From Cervus elaphus (lineage: Eukaryota > Chordata > Mammalia > Artiodactyla > Cervidae), in contig NC_057826.1 of NCBI RefSeq assembly GCF_910594005.1, positions 84,627,163 to 84,691,162 of the forward strand: DNA of 64,000 nt, read 5' to 3'. The position numbers and the translations under genes are program-made. The notes below the pieces were generated by a model, which was given only the letters and a program-made list of their open reading frames with translations, made no database searches and was not told the DNA's origin. Each line of letters begins with the position of its first letter. The stretch's first letter is position 1. Shown here in pieces: positions 47,455 through 56,815 of the stretch.

Positions 47455-47650
47455 GGTGCAGGGTAATGGAAAGATCACAGGCTAGAGACTGAAACAGGCC
47501 TGAGGGCAAACCCCAGCTCAGCTACTTACTGTGTGACCTCAGGCAAGTTACTCTACCTCTCTGAGCATCAGTTTCTTCCTCCATTAAAGGGAGCCTGAAT
47601 ACACCTTCCTTGCAGGTCTCCTGGGAAGGCTGCCTGAGCTCACATACATA
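47455..47650 (+). repeat. MIR SINE
   Basis: CAGCTACTTACTGTGTGACC, CAGGCAAGTTACTCTACCTC, CATCAGTTTCTTCCTCCATT. Confidence 0.82.
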
Positions 47651-48959
47651 AAGAGACACAGCGGAGACAATGAATCAAATCTCTGCTATTATTACAAATT
47701 TCTCATCTGTTATCTCTAATCCAGGCCCATCCATTACTCTTTTACTCTAACCTGCTTACCTCTTTGACATTAACATTGTTATTGACAGTAATCCTTCCCA
47801 GCTAAACAGCATTTCTATCATTTCAAAACAGGAAGCATCCTGCCCTCTGTGGGTCGCAGCAGCCCTGCCAGCCACAGCCAGAGCTAAGGTACCCCATCAG
47901 CCCCCAAGTTCATCTTCCCACAATGTTTCCAAGTTCCAATTCTGGAATTGAGCCCAAAGACCCCGAATGAACATGCTGTCTTATAGCAGATCTTGGGGGG
48001 CATCAGATGGAGCTAGAACCACTTCTCCCATTGCTCCCAGGCTGACCCACCATCTGGTCTGCTGCTGTGACCACAAACAAGCTGCCCTTCCCACTTTGAC
48101 CTCCAACTCTCTAATTATGAGAGCCAGGTGGGCAGCTGGTGGAGTCTGGCCTTGGGTACATGGCTCATCAAACCCAAGACCAAGGCCAGGCTGTGATCTC
48201 CTTACCCTGACTGAGCTCTCTGAAAAGTGTGGGTTCACACCCTTGATCTTACTGGTTCTTAATAATTGCTGGTCACCAACCCCAGCGTTCATATTATCTT
48301 TCCTATGCTCACACTCCAGGGCCAAAGCAGGAGGGCCCAGCCAAGGTCACCCAGGGGGGTCGGGACAGAGCTGCAGTGAATGGTGAATGGCAGGTCTCCT
48401 AAACCCTGGGCACTTTCCACTTTCCCAGGTCAGCTCTCCACTTAACTCTTTCTTTCCCGCAGCAACTAGGCGCCCAAAATGTCTCCTGTAAACCTCGGCC
48501 CCTAAGATGAGGTCCAAGAACTCTCCCGCAACATGAGAGCTGCCAGAATGAGCGCCGCCCCTCCTTACCCCGCCACAGCTCTTCCCCATATCTTCAAGTT
48601 GGCCACTCCAGAATCTTTCCCAACCCTGGCAGCAACTCCCGGGACCGAGTAGCGCCCACAGACTGCTTTTGGAGTCAGGCCCGAGTTCCTGGGGTGGACA
48701 GCAGAGCCCGGCAGGTGGGGTGGGCCTTCACCTCTGCGGGCCTCCTCAGGGCGGCAAGTCCATTCCCACACCCACTGCCCAGCGCCGGTCCGTGCCAGCG
48801 ACACTCCCCGCGGTGCGCTCCAACGAGGAGGGGGGCACACCACTGAACCGCCCGACAGTGTTCTCCTGGGGTTAAAAATGCAGCATCCTAAACAAGGGTT
48901 AAAAATGCAGTCCTGGGGTTGAGCCTGCGAGAGGGATCCTGCCCAAACGACAGCTACTG
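47651..48959. other. Proximal intron 1, mostly unique
   Basis: 48330-48410 is a reversed MIR trace (CAAGGTCACCCAGG). 48869-48910 holds a short direct repeat, GGGTTAAAAATGCAG, twice at 27-bp spacing. CpG density rises from about 48.5 kb. No exon was recognised. Confidence 0.45.
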
Positions 48960-49154
48960 CCAAAGCGGCATCCTCCCACTTTCCTCCGCAGTCCTGGGGG
49001 CCGAGGGACTCGAGCGACTGCGGGAGCAAGAGAGGCACACCTTCCGGACACAGTGCCCCCTCCTCACGCCCACACCCCCGCGCCCCCCGCAGCCCTGGCC
49101 GGGGAGGCTTCCAGCGCCGGCGGGTCCCGGACGCGGCGGGCCAGGGGCGCCTAC

Positions 49155-49169
49155 CTTTGTGACAGTCAT
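49155..49169 (-). CDS. CORO2B: Coronin-2B, first coding exon (5 codons, partial CDS)
   Basis: The minus strand reads ATG-ACT-GTC-ACA-AAG (MTVTK) and runs directly into GTAGGCG, a good splice donor, leaving a phase-0 exon end. From memory, human CORO2B starts MTVTKMSWRPQYR and one annotated isoform lacks precisely residues 1-5, which is what an exon boundary after MTVTK predicts. Coronin-2B is a roughly 480-residue WD40 beta-propeller protein with a C-terminal coiled coil, enriched in brain and linked to actin reorganisation at focal contacts. Here only the N-terminal tail before the propeller is present. The exon sits in a CpG island below a TATA-like box. The start context is weak (T at -3, A at +4), so initiation at Met6 in exon 2 is possible by leaky scanning. 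No exon encoding MSWRPQ was found to the left. Five codons cannot identify a gene alone, so the name is inference from the start, phase and setting. Confidence 0.6.
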
Positions 49170-49382
49170 GCAGAAACTCCGGGGCGGTGCGGGGCCGCGG
49201 GCGCGGCGTGCGGGGGCGGCGGCCGGGGTCCGCCCGGGGGCTCCGGGCGGCGGCAGGAAGGGGGTCCGGAGCGGCTCCGCGCGCTCCCCGCGCCCCGCGG
49301 GAGGCTCAGCCGAGCCTGGGGGCCGCGCTCCGGGCGGGCAGCGCGCAGGGACCGCTCGTCAGCGCTCGCCCGCCGCTCGTCG
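49155..49382 (-). other. CORO2B: Predicted exon 1 with 5' UTR (CORO2B)
   Basis: The predicted transcript starts about 27-31 bp downstream of the TATA-like box, near 49380-49384, and runs to the donor at 49154/49153. The leader of about 210 nt is almost entirely G and C with many CpG, and no ATG occurs on the minus strand before the MTVTK start. A leader this GC-rich should be strongly structured, so translation may depend on helicase activity. The transcription start is inferred from the TATA position only, since transcript data cannot be seen here. Confidence 0.5.
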
Positions 49383-49404
49383 CTGATGTCAGCCCCGAAT
49401 GTGC

Positions 49405-49411
49405 ATTTATA
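49405..49411 (-). promoter_or_regulatory. TATA-like box
   Basis: The minus strand carries TATAAAT inside a short AT-rich interruption (49400-49420) of an otherwise very GC-rich island. It lies about 236-242 bp upstream of the MTVTK start codon. A TGACATCAG element (49391-49383, CRE/AP-1-like) sits 14-28 bp downstream of it, close to the predicted start. A single TATA box within a CpG island suggests a regulated rather than a purely housekeeping promoter. Confidence 0.5.
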
Positions 49412-50035
49412 ATAGATGAGCCTCCTTCGCCGCAGGAAGGCGAGGCAGGAAGAAAGGGAGCGAGGGAGAGGGCCCGGGCTGGGGGGCGGGGGGAGGAAGA
49501 GGGGCCGGGAACTCGCTACAAAGGAGGAGGCGGAAGGAGGAGGAAACGCACGCCCGCCCGCCAGCCGCCGTGCCCCGCGCCTCCGGGATCGGTCGCGGCC
49601 GCGGGGCACAGCGGCTCGCCAAGTCCGGGGCCGGCGCCCAGGCCCGCGGCCTTAACCCCTTCAGGCCCGCGGCCGCCTGGCGGCCGGGCGAGGCTGGGTC
49701 CTGGCACCTGCCAGCTAGTGTGGGGGGTGGGCGGCGACCCGGGCTCTCCGTGCCCTGTTGGCCCCGGGCCTTTGGCGAAGTCACACGCTAGGTGGCCGAG
49801 GCGCCGCGCTGGCCGAAACGACCGCCAGGCTCGCCCCCTGGAGGTTCGCAGAGTCGGCCGGCGGGCCGGGAGGGCCGAGCGGCGGGCCGAGAGGGGCGTG
49901 GCAGCCGCCCGCCGGGACTCAGCCTGCACCCCTGCCTCGCGCAGACCCCGGCACCGGGGGGCGCAGGATGAGGCGGCGCCAGCACCCGTTTCAGTCTCGT
50001 TCCCGCAGCGAGAAGGTGGCCCAGGGGCGCTCGTA

Positions 50036-50095
50036 GCCAATTTTACAGAGGAGGAAACTGAGGGTCAGGATCGGAAGTGACTGAGACAACTGGCG
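50036..50095 (-). repeat. MIR fragment at the island edge
   Basis: TTTTACAGAGGAGGAAACTG is the reversed MIR core. It lies within the upstream shoulder of the CpG island. Confidence 0.65.
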
Positions 50096-50170
50096 TGCAG
50101 CCGGGCTGGCGCTTCTCTGGGAGCCCGCTCTTTCCACGTCGCCGCGAGCTCTGAGCTCCGCACCGAAGCC

Positions 50171-50694
50171 CGGGTTATGACAGCTGCGTTCTAGAGACAG
50201 GACGAGCCCTGCCGCAGGTGTGCTCGGGCGACCCTCGGGCTTAGCGCTACCCTGGGGGAACACAGGCGCGGCCTCTGTGGTGAACTAGTCCTGACCTGGG
50301 CCCCTCCCTCCATGCTCTGGAGCTGCTTCGGGAACTCGGGGTACAACCACCCGAGGGTGTCCCCGCAAGTCTCTGAAAGGAGTCCTCCTCCTAAGCACCT
50401 GGGCAGAACCGGTTTCGGCAGATCCCCAACTACTGAAACAGGAGGGGAGGGGTTAGCGGAGATGGAGGCGGAGGGATCTGCCACGCATCACGGCCTCCCC
50501 CTACGCCCGGAAGTGTTGGTTTTCTGCTCCCGGCGATTATACAATTCAATCAAGTAGGAGAAGTTGTCCACAATGATATGCGCACCTGCTCTGCAGAAGG
50601 CGCTGGAAGAACAGAGAGGAGATCGGATGCCTGCCTTCAACGAGCCCACTGTTCAGAGCAGCAATAGTCATCAGCAGCTGTAGAGCTCTTTATG
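50171..50694. other. Upstream flank, unique
   Basis: No repeat or gene. Upstream of the predicted promoter, so it may hold proximal regulatory sites that cannot be resolved. Confidence 0.4.
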
Positions 50695-50870
50695 GATCAT
50701 CCTGCTACTTTTATTTACATTTTCGCCCGTGATCCCTAATGCAATAGTATGAGGAAGGAATTACCATTCTCGGTTTGCTGTTGAGTGAACAGTCTCAGAG
50801 AGGGGCGGGGACTTCCCCAAGATCACACAGTGACAAAGCCAACACTGAACAGAAGTCATTTTCAATTGAG
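50695..50870 (-). repeat. MIR SINE, reversed
   Basis: CAGTCTCAGAGAGGGGCGGG, CCCAAGATCACACAGTGACA. Confidence 0.7.
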
Positions 50871-51104
50871 CACAGCATTGTGCTTTGGAGCTGTGAATTC
50901 CAGGGCTTCTCATACCTGCTGCCTTATTTGAGCTTCACACTTGGGAGGTAGCTGGACAGTTAGTAGTCCTGTTTTCAGCCACAAGGAGTTTAAATTCCTG
51001 ACTCAGTCTCTTGTACCCAAGAGATGTCATGATACATGTGACATGATACATGATGTCACAAGCCTCAGGCATTTCATTTGTGCAGACTCTTCCTCAGTGT
51101 CTTC

Positions 51105-51400
51105 CCATGTTGGATCTCATGCTTTTGACCACATTGCTCCCCTGCCAAGAATGCCCTCCTCATTCTTCTGCATTGATCTAGACTCTGCCTCTCACGGTCC
51201 CATCTCCTTGCCAAACCCCTGACATCTCCATCCCCCACGGGTCCCCATGTTGCATTTGAGTCCCAGTGTCTGGTCTTGTTTTCATGAGTTTCTGGCCAAT
51301 ACAAACTGTGAGCCCGCAAGCATTCAGAGAACCAGGGCATGTCTTCCCTTACTGTGTGCCCCGGGCACACAGTAGGTGCTCAGTGAATATTTAACGCCAC
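51105..51400 (-). repeat. L2 3' end, reversed
   Basis: CATTGCTCCCCTGCCAAGAA, CAAACTGTGAGCCCGCAAGC, CACACAGTAGGTGCTCAGTG. Confidence 0.7.
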
Positions 51401-52084
51401 CAAGAACAAAATCAAGCAGAGTAAACCTTTGACCTACAACAGAAGAAATTTAAATTGGATCCATGAAAGCATTTCCCTTTAGCAAGATGTCCAGCATCAG
51501 AAGGGGTCACATGCCCTGTCTGGGCTGTCTTGGGCAGGTCAGCCTCAAGATAGGAGGATGGACCTCAAAACCTTTCTGAAGCCCCTGTAGCCCTCGGAAA
51601 CTATTAAAGGGCAACTCAAGAACATGAGCCACCCTACCCCCCCACGACATCCATGTTTCTCTCTCATGGATATTTAAAATCCCAGATTGTCATTCTCAGC
51701 TACCCAGCATGCCTCTTGGCACCTTCCCCACCATCCGCCAGCATTGCGGGCTCTGGGAACGAGACACATACTTAATATCAGCCTAAGCCAAATGTAATTA
51801 GGAACATCAATCTGCTGCCCACAGCCCACGTGACAGGCTCCCAAGGCAGAAGGAAAATGTTTCTGATTCTTCACATGCTGCTGGCTTGCCCCTTCTGTCT
51901 GTCACTCTCCCCAAGCAGAACAGAGGTCTGCAAGAGCAATGGCCCCCTCAGAGAACTTGGCAGCCACCCTGCAAGCCAAGCACTTGGCCCCTAAGAGATA
52001 CGCAGAAACGTGTGCTTTTTTTGTGGTCTGACTGTCTATATCACAATACCTCCCACCTCCTGATCCCCTGCAACATGGCCCATC
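51401..52084. other. Unique sequence with a possible conserved patch
   Basis: 51765-51840 (ACTTAATATCAGCC, AAATGTAATTAGGAAC, CACGTGAC) groups a TAATTA-type core with an E-box in repeat-free DNA upstream of the promoter. No gene. Confidence 0.3.
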
Positions 52085-52384
52085 TTAGTTTGGATTTTCC
52101 CCAAAGCAGAGCCTGAGAAAGGAATTGGATGCAGGTGGCTTAACTGGAAGGTGATCCCAGGAAGCAGGAGTGGAAGAGTAATTAGTGAGATTGGGAAGGA
52201 AGAAAAGTCAACATAAAAATTGGCTTTATACAGTAGAAAAGCTTTTGTATACATGTCTATAAATATGTATAATATATATATTTTAGAAAATTTTTGCCTA
52301 AAATGTGTATGACCTTTGATTCTATTTGTTTGACTTAGTATGAATAGAATGCTAGATTTCTAATTTAAAAAATAGGTGTGCAAC

Positions 52385-52765
52385 AAGCAACAAAGGTTTA
52401 CTGTATAGCACAGGGAACTGTGGTCAATATCTTGTAATAACCTATAATGGAAAATAATCTGAAAAATAACATATGTGTATATGGACTTTCCTGATAACTC
52501 AGGTGGTAAAGAATTCGCCTGCAATGCCAGAGACCTGGGTTCGTTCCCTGGGTTGGGAAGATCCCCTGGAGAAGGGAAAGGCTACTCACTCCAGTATTCT
52601 AGCCTGGAGAATTCCAGGGACTGTACAGTCCATGGGGTCGCAACGAGTCAGACATGACTGAGCGACTTTCACTTTTACATACGTATAACTGAATCACCTT
52701 GCTGTGCGCCTGAAAGATTGCAAGTCAACTATACTTCAATAAAATATATATGTTAAGAAAAAAAA
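52385..52765 (+). mobile_element. Ruminant L1 3' UTR, split by a Bov-tA
   Basis: TATAGCACAGGGAACTGTGG and CCTATAATGGAAAATAATCT before the SINE, AACTGAATCACCTTGCTGTG and CAACTATACTTCAATAAAAT after it. It is the same L1 3' UTR as at 25990-26445, and a likely target duplication is visible outside it. Confidence 0.82.
52485..52671 (+). mobile_element. Bov-tA SINE nested in L1
   Basis: GACTTTCCTGATAACTCAGG head to CATGACTGAGCGACTTTCAC. Flanked by the similar sequences CATATGTGTATAT and TACATACGTATA. Confidence 0.93.
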
Positions 52766-53159
52766 TTAAGATTGGAGAAAGAAAAAAAATGGCTTTATAT
52801 TGTTTGTTCTCAAGGTCACTGCTGGGGCCAAGGGGGCCCACTTCCCCAGAGACGTCTGGGATGTGGCCAGGATTGCCTGCCAGGAATCATTCAGTGGGCA
52901 TTCATCCATGGACTCCTCCCCCACACTGTCTGAGGACTGCCCCTTATGGCATTCCTTCAGCTTGGAGAATGCCCTGGGCCAGAAAGTAGGAAGACACTAC
53001 CACCACCCCCCAGCTCTTACTGGAGGTGGGATGCTGTTAGTTTAAGTCTGATCTCTACTGGACCACTCACTGAGCTGTAGGTGAAACCAGAGTGGACACA
53101 GTAAAAATTGTGGAATACATAAGCATTTGCAGTAGAAGCTCTGGTCTCCTTTAGACTCT

Positions 53160-53445
53160 TTCATGTCTCAGTGCTGTAAACCATGCTCTCTCCTCAGCCT
53201 TGAATGCCTTCACCCCTCTTTCTCTGCATGCCAAACTCCTATTCATCTTTCAAATCCCAGCTCAAACCTCTATGTAGCTCTCCTGACACTATCTCCACAG
53301 CTGCCTGATTCACACTGTAGTATAACTCTCATAATTAAACATATTTGTCCTGTCTCTTTTGATGGGGCTGTGACCATGTGTTCTGTCTCTCTCTTTTCTT
53401 AATCACAAACATAGTTGACACATAGGAGATGCTGGATAACTGCTT
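53160..53445 (-). repeat. L2 3' end, reversed
   Basis: CAAACTCCTATTCATCTTTC, AATCCCAGCTCAAACCTCTA, ACATAGGAGATGCTGGATAA. Confidence 0.72.
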
Positions 53446-53963
53446 GCCAATCCAACTGGGCTGCCATGGGCACCTGTAGCTTCAGCCTTAGTAACCTCTT
53501 GGCTCAAGTCCCAGCATGCCGTAGGGCGGCATGTCGACGTCAGGCTCTGATCCGCCTCGTGTGTTTGTTTGCCGAGCTTTTCCCCAGACCCTGTGTTGGA
53601 TGCCACTGTGCAGAATTAGGAGGGCTTGGTCCTTGCCTGCAAGAAGCTTGCAGTCTTCCTGGAAAGACCCGCAGATGTGAGCGCACATCCCAGACCATGG
53701 GTGGGGGCTGCACTGTAGCACAGGACCGGGGGAGGAAGATCATCAAAGCTGTGAAGCCCTATAGGAGGGAGGATTTCTTCCAGTCCTCCCTGGCTGCCTT
53801 GTTCATGCCTGGACACACACCCACACACCACCTGCCCTCGGGTACTCAGTCATCAAGCCCTGCAGCTCACACTGTCCCTCAATTCCTTCCCTTCCTCTCC
53901 TGCCTCCTGCCTTCTGCTAATCACTCCACTCTCCACCCAGCAGCTCAGGCATCCCTGATCAAA
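53446..53963. other. Unique non-coding sequence
   Basis: 53580-53660 resembles an ancient repeat (CCTTGCCTGCAAGAAGCTTG). A 203-codon plus frame ending in a threonine/histidine run is an artefact of the adjacent microsatellite. Confidence 0.4.
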
Positions 53964-53969
53964 CGCACG

Positions 53970-54014
<45 letters not shown>
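53964..54014. repeat. (CG)n(CA)n microsatellite
   Basis: 51 bp of unbroken alternating pyrimidine-purine: a CGCA start, then CG units, then about 18 CA units. Strong Z-DNA potential. Confidence 0.95.
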
Positions 54015-54016
<2 letters not shown>

Positions 54017-54355
54017 GCCTCCTTGAAACCCACCAGAGTTCCCAGCTGCCTTCAGGATGAGGTCCCAACAGGGTCCTCCAAACCTATCCCAACCCCTGCA
54101 TCTGCATGTTGTCTGTCTCATCACACTGTTATTTTTCTCTCCCCCTGCCAGACTCTTCCGCATTCTTTCCTCAGATGTCACCTCTTCTAGGTAGCCTTCC
54201 TGGACTCTGACGGGGATGGTTTGGGTGCCCAGGCTCTGTGCTACTTTCCATAACCCTCTGAGCCGCCTTCTTTTCTGCACTTCTTCATTGTTTTATTATT
54301 TCCTGTTTGTGTGTTTAATAGCTCTTGGTAATTCCAGCACACAGCAAGTACCTTG
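54015..54355 (-). repeat. L2 3' end, reversed
   Basis: TCACCTCTTCTAGGTAGCCT, TTCATTGTTTTATTATTTCC, CACACAGCAAGTACCTTG. Confidence 0.6.
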
Positions 54356-54730
54356 TTCAATACCCTTCCCTGCATTTAATTCTTCCGGCCCCTCATTCCC
54401 CCTTTCTTTTCTATTGTCCGCCCATCCCCTCTCTCCCATTCCCTGTCTCCACTGGTGCATCCGCTTTCCCATGCTCCGTGTCTGTGTCCTCCTCCTACTT
54501 CATGCTCTTCACGTCTGGGTGTGGGGCTCTCCCCTCTCCACCTCCCCTTGACTACTATTTCTCTCTGCCTCCCGTCTCTCCCCCAGCTCTGTCCTCTGAC
54601 CCCATCTGCTTGTTCTTGTTCTACAGCCTTCCTCATCTCTGTTCCCCTCCCCGTCCCTGTGGCCGTGTCTGTCTTCTCTGTCCCCCTCACTCTGTTTCTT
54701 CAGCCCTCACCCCCTTTCTCCGTGGCCTCT
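54356..54730. repeat. Pyrimidine-rich tract
   Basis: About 370 bp dominated by C and T on the plus strand, with clustered CCTC, TCTC and CCCT. It can read as long open frames on several strands without meaning and could form triplex DNA. Confidence 0.6.
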
Positions 54731-55204
54731 GTACAACATACACATGCTGACTCTGGTGTGGGCGAATTGCTGGGCTGCTCCCGGGGTGCCCTCTCGCACC
54801 CCATATCTGAGGGGTGATGATTGGTGAGCTACCTGGAGGCAGGCACGTCCGGCCCTCTGAGGGCTGCATCCTTCACTGCGGACACCTCCACCTGGGCAGC
54901 GGGTTCTTCGTCCTCGAGCCTCTCTGGGAGCTTGTACCCACGCGTGCGGGACTGGATGGCTTATTCCGTTCACTGCACTCGGGTGGGTGGGGTATGGAAA
55001 CGGATGATGGAGGGAGGAGCCTTGGAACTAGGCTCAGGGTCGGCCTTCCCCAAGAGCTCTGCCCTCCCATCTCTTCCTGGGGCCATGATGGCTGCAGAAA
55101 GGGCGGATGGCTCACCCTGCAGGGCTTCGCAGCAGATATGACACGTGCAGCCCAGGGACAGGTCTGCTCCAGAAACACAGTCCTCTCTCACATAGAGGGG
55201 TGGT
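54731..55204. other. Unique non-coding sequence
   Basis: No repeat or gene recognised. Both-strand frames up to 220 codons continue into a MIR and lack domains. Confidence 0.4.
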
Positions 55205-55430
55205 TAGGTGCCCAGCTCTGCAGATGTGACATACAGATTCAAACCCCAGCTCCCCCCCCCCCCCACACACACTGTGTCATCAGGACAGCTCTCTGGTCTC
55301 CTGGTACCCCATCTTCTTTCGTTCATCATGAAGATAATAATAGCAGTGGCCCCACAGAGCTGTTATGCGGTGTAAATGAGAGAAGGCACTTAGTGCAGTG
55401 TATCCACTCCATAAGTCCTGTGACTACTAT
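55205..55430 (+). repeat. MIR SINE with poly-C interruption
   Basis: CAGATTCAAACCCCAGCTCC, a C15 run at 55250-55264, then ATAATAATAGCAGTGG and TGAGAGAAGGCACTTAGTG. Confidence 0.65.
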
Positions 55431-55574
55431 GAGAAATCAACAGTATCTCCATCATTCAGTCTTTCAGTTCTCATGATTTTCAAGTCAGAGTAGAGTGGAC
55501 TAAACAACTGTTTTTTAAAAAAAAATCATAATTAATGTTTAATGTGAGAAGAGGATGGGATGGTTGGATGGTAT

Positions 55575-55700
55575 CACCTACTCAATGGGCGTGAGTTTGA
55601 GCAAACTCTGGAAGATGGTGAAGGACAGGGAAGCCTGGCGTGCCGCAGTCCATGGGATCACAAAGAGTGGGACATGAGTAGGTGACTGAACAACAACATG
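55575..55700 (+). mobile_element. BovB LINE 3' end, forward
   Basis: GAGTTTGAGCAAACTCTGGA to GGTGACTGAACAACAAC, a 5'-truncated BovB end. Confidence 0.85.
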
Positions 55701-55849
55701 CATTACAGGGAGGAATGTCTTGCTAATAATTAACATCATCACTATCATTAACGTCATCATTCTGTTCATCTATACAGTACTTACTATGTGCCAAGAACTA
55801 TTAATACTAATATAAATATAGTATATGTATGTGTTGGACTAAACAACTA

Positions 55850-55990
55850 TTATCTTCCCCATTTATCAGGAAAGGAAATTGAGGCTGGGAGAGATGATGC
55901 AGCTAGCCTAGGCTCACAGCTCACATTTAGCAGAGCGGGCTCAAGGCCCAGGCAAGACCGAATCTTTGTTGCACTTTCCACAGCCCTGAG
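55850..55990 (-). repeat. MIR SINE, reversed
   Basis: CCCCATTTATCAGGAAAGGA, AGCCTAGGCTCACAGCTCA. Confidence 0.55.
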
Positions 55991-56092
55991 CATCTGCCCC
56001 AGCATCTCACAGACATGACTGAGCATGCTCACAGAGTCTCGGGAAGGGAGTCAGGAGTCTGAGTTCTTACTGTTGTTTTTCACTTGGTAAGT

Positions 56093-56375
56093 GAAGTGAA
56101 GTAAAGTTGCTCAGTCATGTCCGACTCTTTGTGACCCCATGGACGGTACAGCCCATGGAATTCTCCAGGCCAGCGTACTGGAGTGGGTAGCCTTTCCCTT
56201 CTCCAATCGCTACGTTGTGAATGACCCTTGGCAACCCATGGACTACAGCACACCTGGCTTCCCAGTCCTCCACTATCTCCCAGAGCTTACTCAGATTTAC
56301 ATCCATTAAGTCACTGATGCTATCTAACCATCTCATCCTCTGCTGCCCCCCCCAAGTCTTACCAGAGCCCCATCT
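56093..56375 (-). mobile_element. Bov-tA fragment joined to a BovB end, both reversed
   Basis: 56093-56215 is a reversed Bov-tA body (TCATGTCCGACTCTTTGTGA, ACTGGAGTGGGTAGCC). 56216-56375 is a reversed BovB end (CATGGACTACAGCACACCTG, GATGCTATCTAACCATCTCA). The junction at about 56215 makes a chimera of related elements. Confidence 0.8.
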
Positions 56376-56639
56376 CCAAGTGAAGCAATTGGCTTGGTTT
56401 CACTCATTTTTGTAATGGGATTGCAAAACCCCGTCTACTTGAGAACCGTCCATTGACAAACATTTTATTTCACTAGAAAAATCTTTGGGGAAAAAAAAGG
56501 AAAAAAAAGAGGAAAAAACCTGCTGTGCCACTACCACCAACAGAAGGTGAAAGCAGTCCCTTATCAGAGCCACTTGGGCCCTAGAAACCAGATTTCCAGC
56601 CTTTAGGGCTTTTTGGATCTAAACTTTGAAATAACACTC

Positions 56640-56815
56640 GTTGCAAATGTTCTCAAAGTGTGGGTCCCAAACCAGCATCAACTTCACATGGGGGCTTGTT
56701 ATAAATGCAGATCTGTGGGCCCTACACCCATTTCGGGGTTTACCAATTCGGGGTCCAGCAGGCTGTTGAAATAAGCCCTCCAGGGGATACGGAGAATCAT
56801 TGATTTTCATCATAA
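56640..56815 (+). repeat. MER5A hAT-type transposon fragment
   Basis: AATGTTCTCAAAGTGTGGGT, GGGGGCTTGTTATAAATGCA, GATCTGTGGGCCCTACACCC, in forward MER5A order. Confidence 0.7.

Larger units (their letters stand above)
1..49154 (-). other. CORO2B: Probable intron 1 of CORO2B (5' part)
   Basis: If the exon call is right, this whole stretch is transcribed on the minus strand as the beginning of intron 1. Human CORO2B is known to have a very long first intron, which fits the absence of any recognisable WD40 exon here. Minus-strand readings were checked for the exon 2 start (MSWRPQ) and none was found. An unannotated alternative first exon for the shorter isoform could lie inside but could not be identified. 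Confidence 0.5.
48960..50170. promoter_or_regulatory. CpG-island promoter
   Basis: CpG dinucleotides are dense from about 48.96 to 50.17 kb and are sparse on both sides. Several runs suit Sp1/KLF binding (GGGGCGG-type). G-rich runs on the plus strand at about 49180-49240 and 49473-49505 could form G-quadruplexes. The predicted minus-strand exon starts within the island, and about 800 bp of the island lies upstream of it. Large open frames on both strands here (up to about 300 codons, rich in R, G, P and A) are a composition effect and not genes. A divergent plus-strand non-coding transcript is possible but unproven. Confidence 0.85.
52085..53030. repeat. Older unclassified repeat split by an L1 insertion
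   Basis: 52085-52214 (CCCCAAAGCAGAGCCTGAGA, AAGGTGATCCCAGGAAGCAG) and 52800-53030 (AGGTCACTGCTGGGGCCAAG, GCCAGGAATCATTCAGTGGG) read as two halves of one old dispersed repeat whose name I cannot give. The junction sequence TTGGCTTTATA / ATGGCTTTATA on both sides supports an insertion of about 560 bp. Confidence 0.45.

Noticed and set aside
49187..50080. 297-codon plus-strand open frame in the CpG island
   Set aside because: The R/G/P/A-rich translation with overlapping long frames on both strands is expected from extreme GC content. It has no domain, and it overlaps the predicted minus-strand promoter.
53415..54026. 203-codon plus-strand frame
   Set aside because: Its end is a Thr/His run from the CA microsatellite and it overlaps an L2-rich region.
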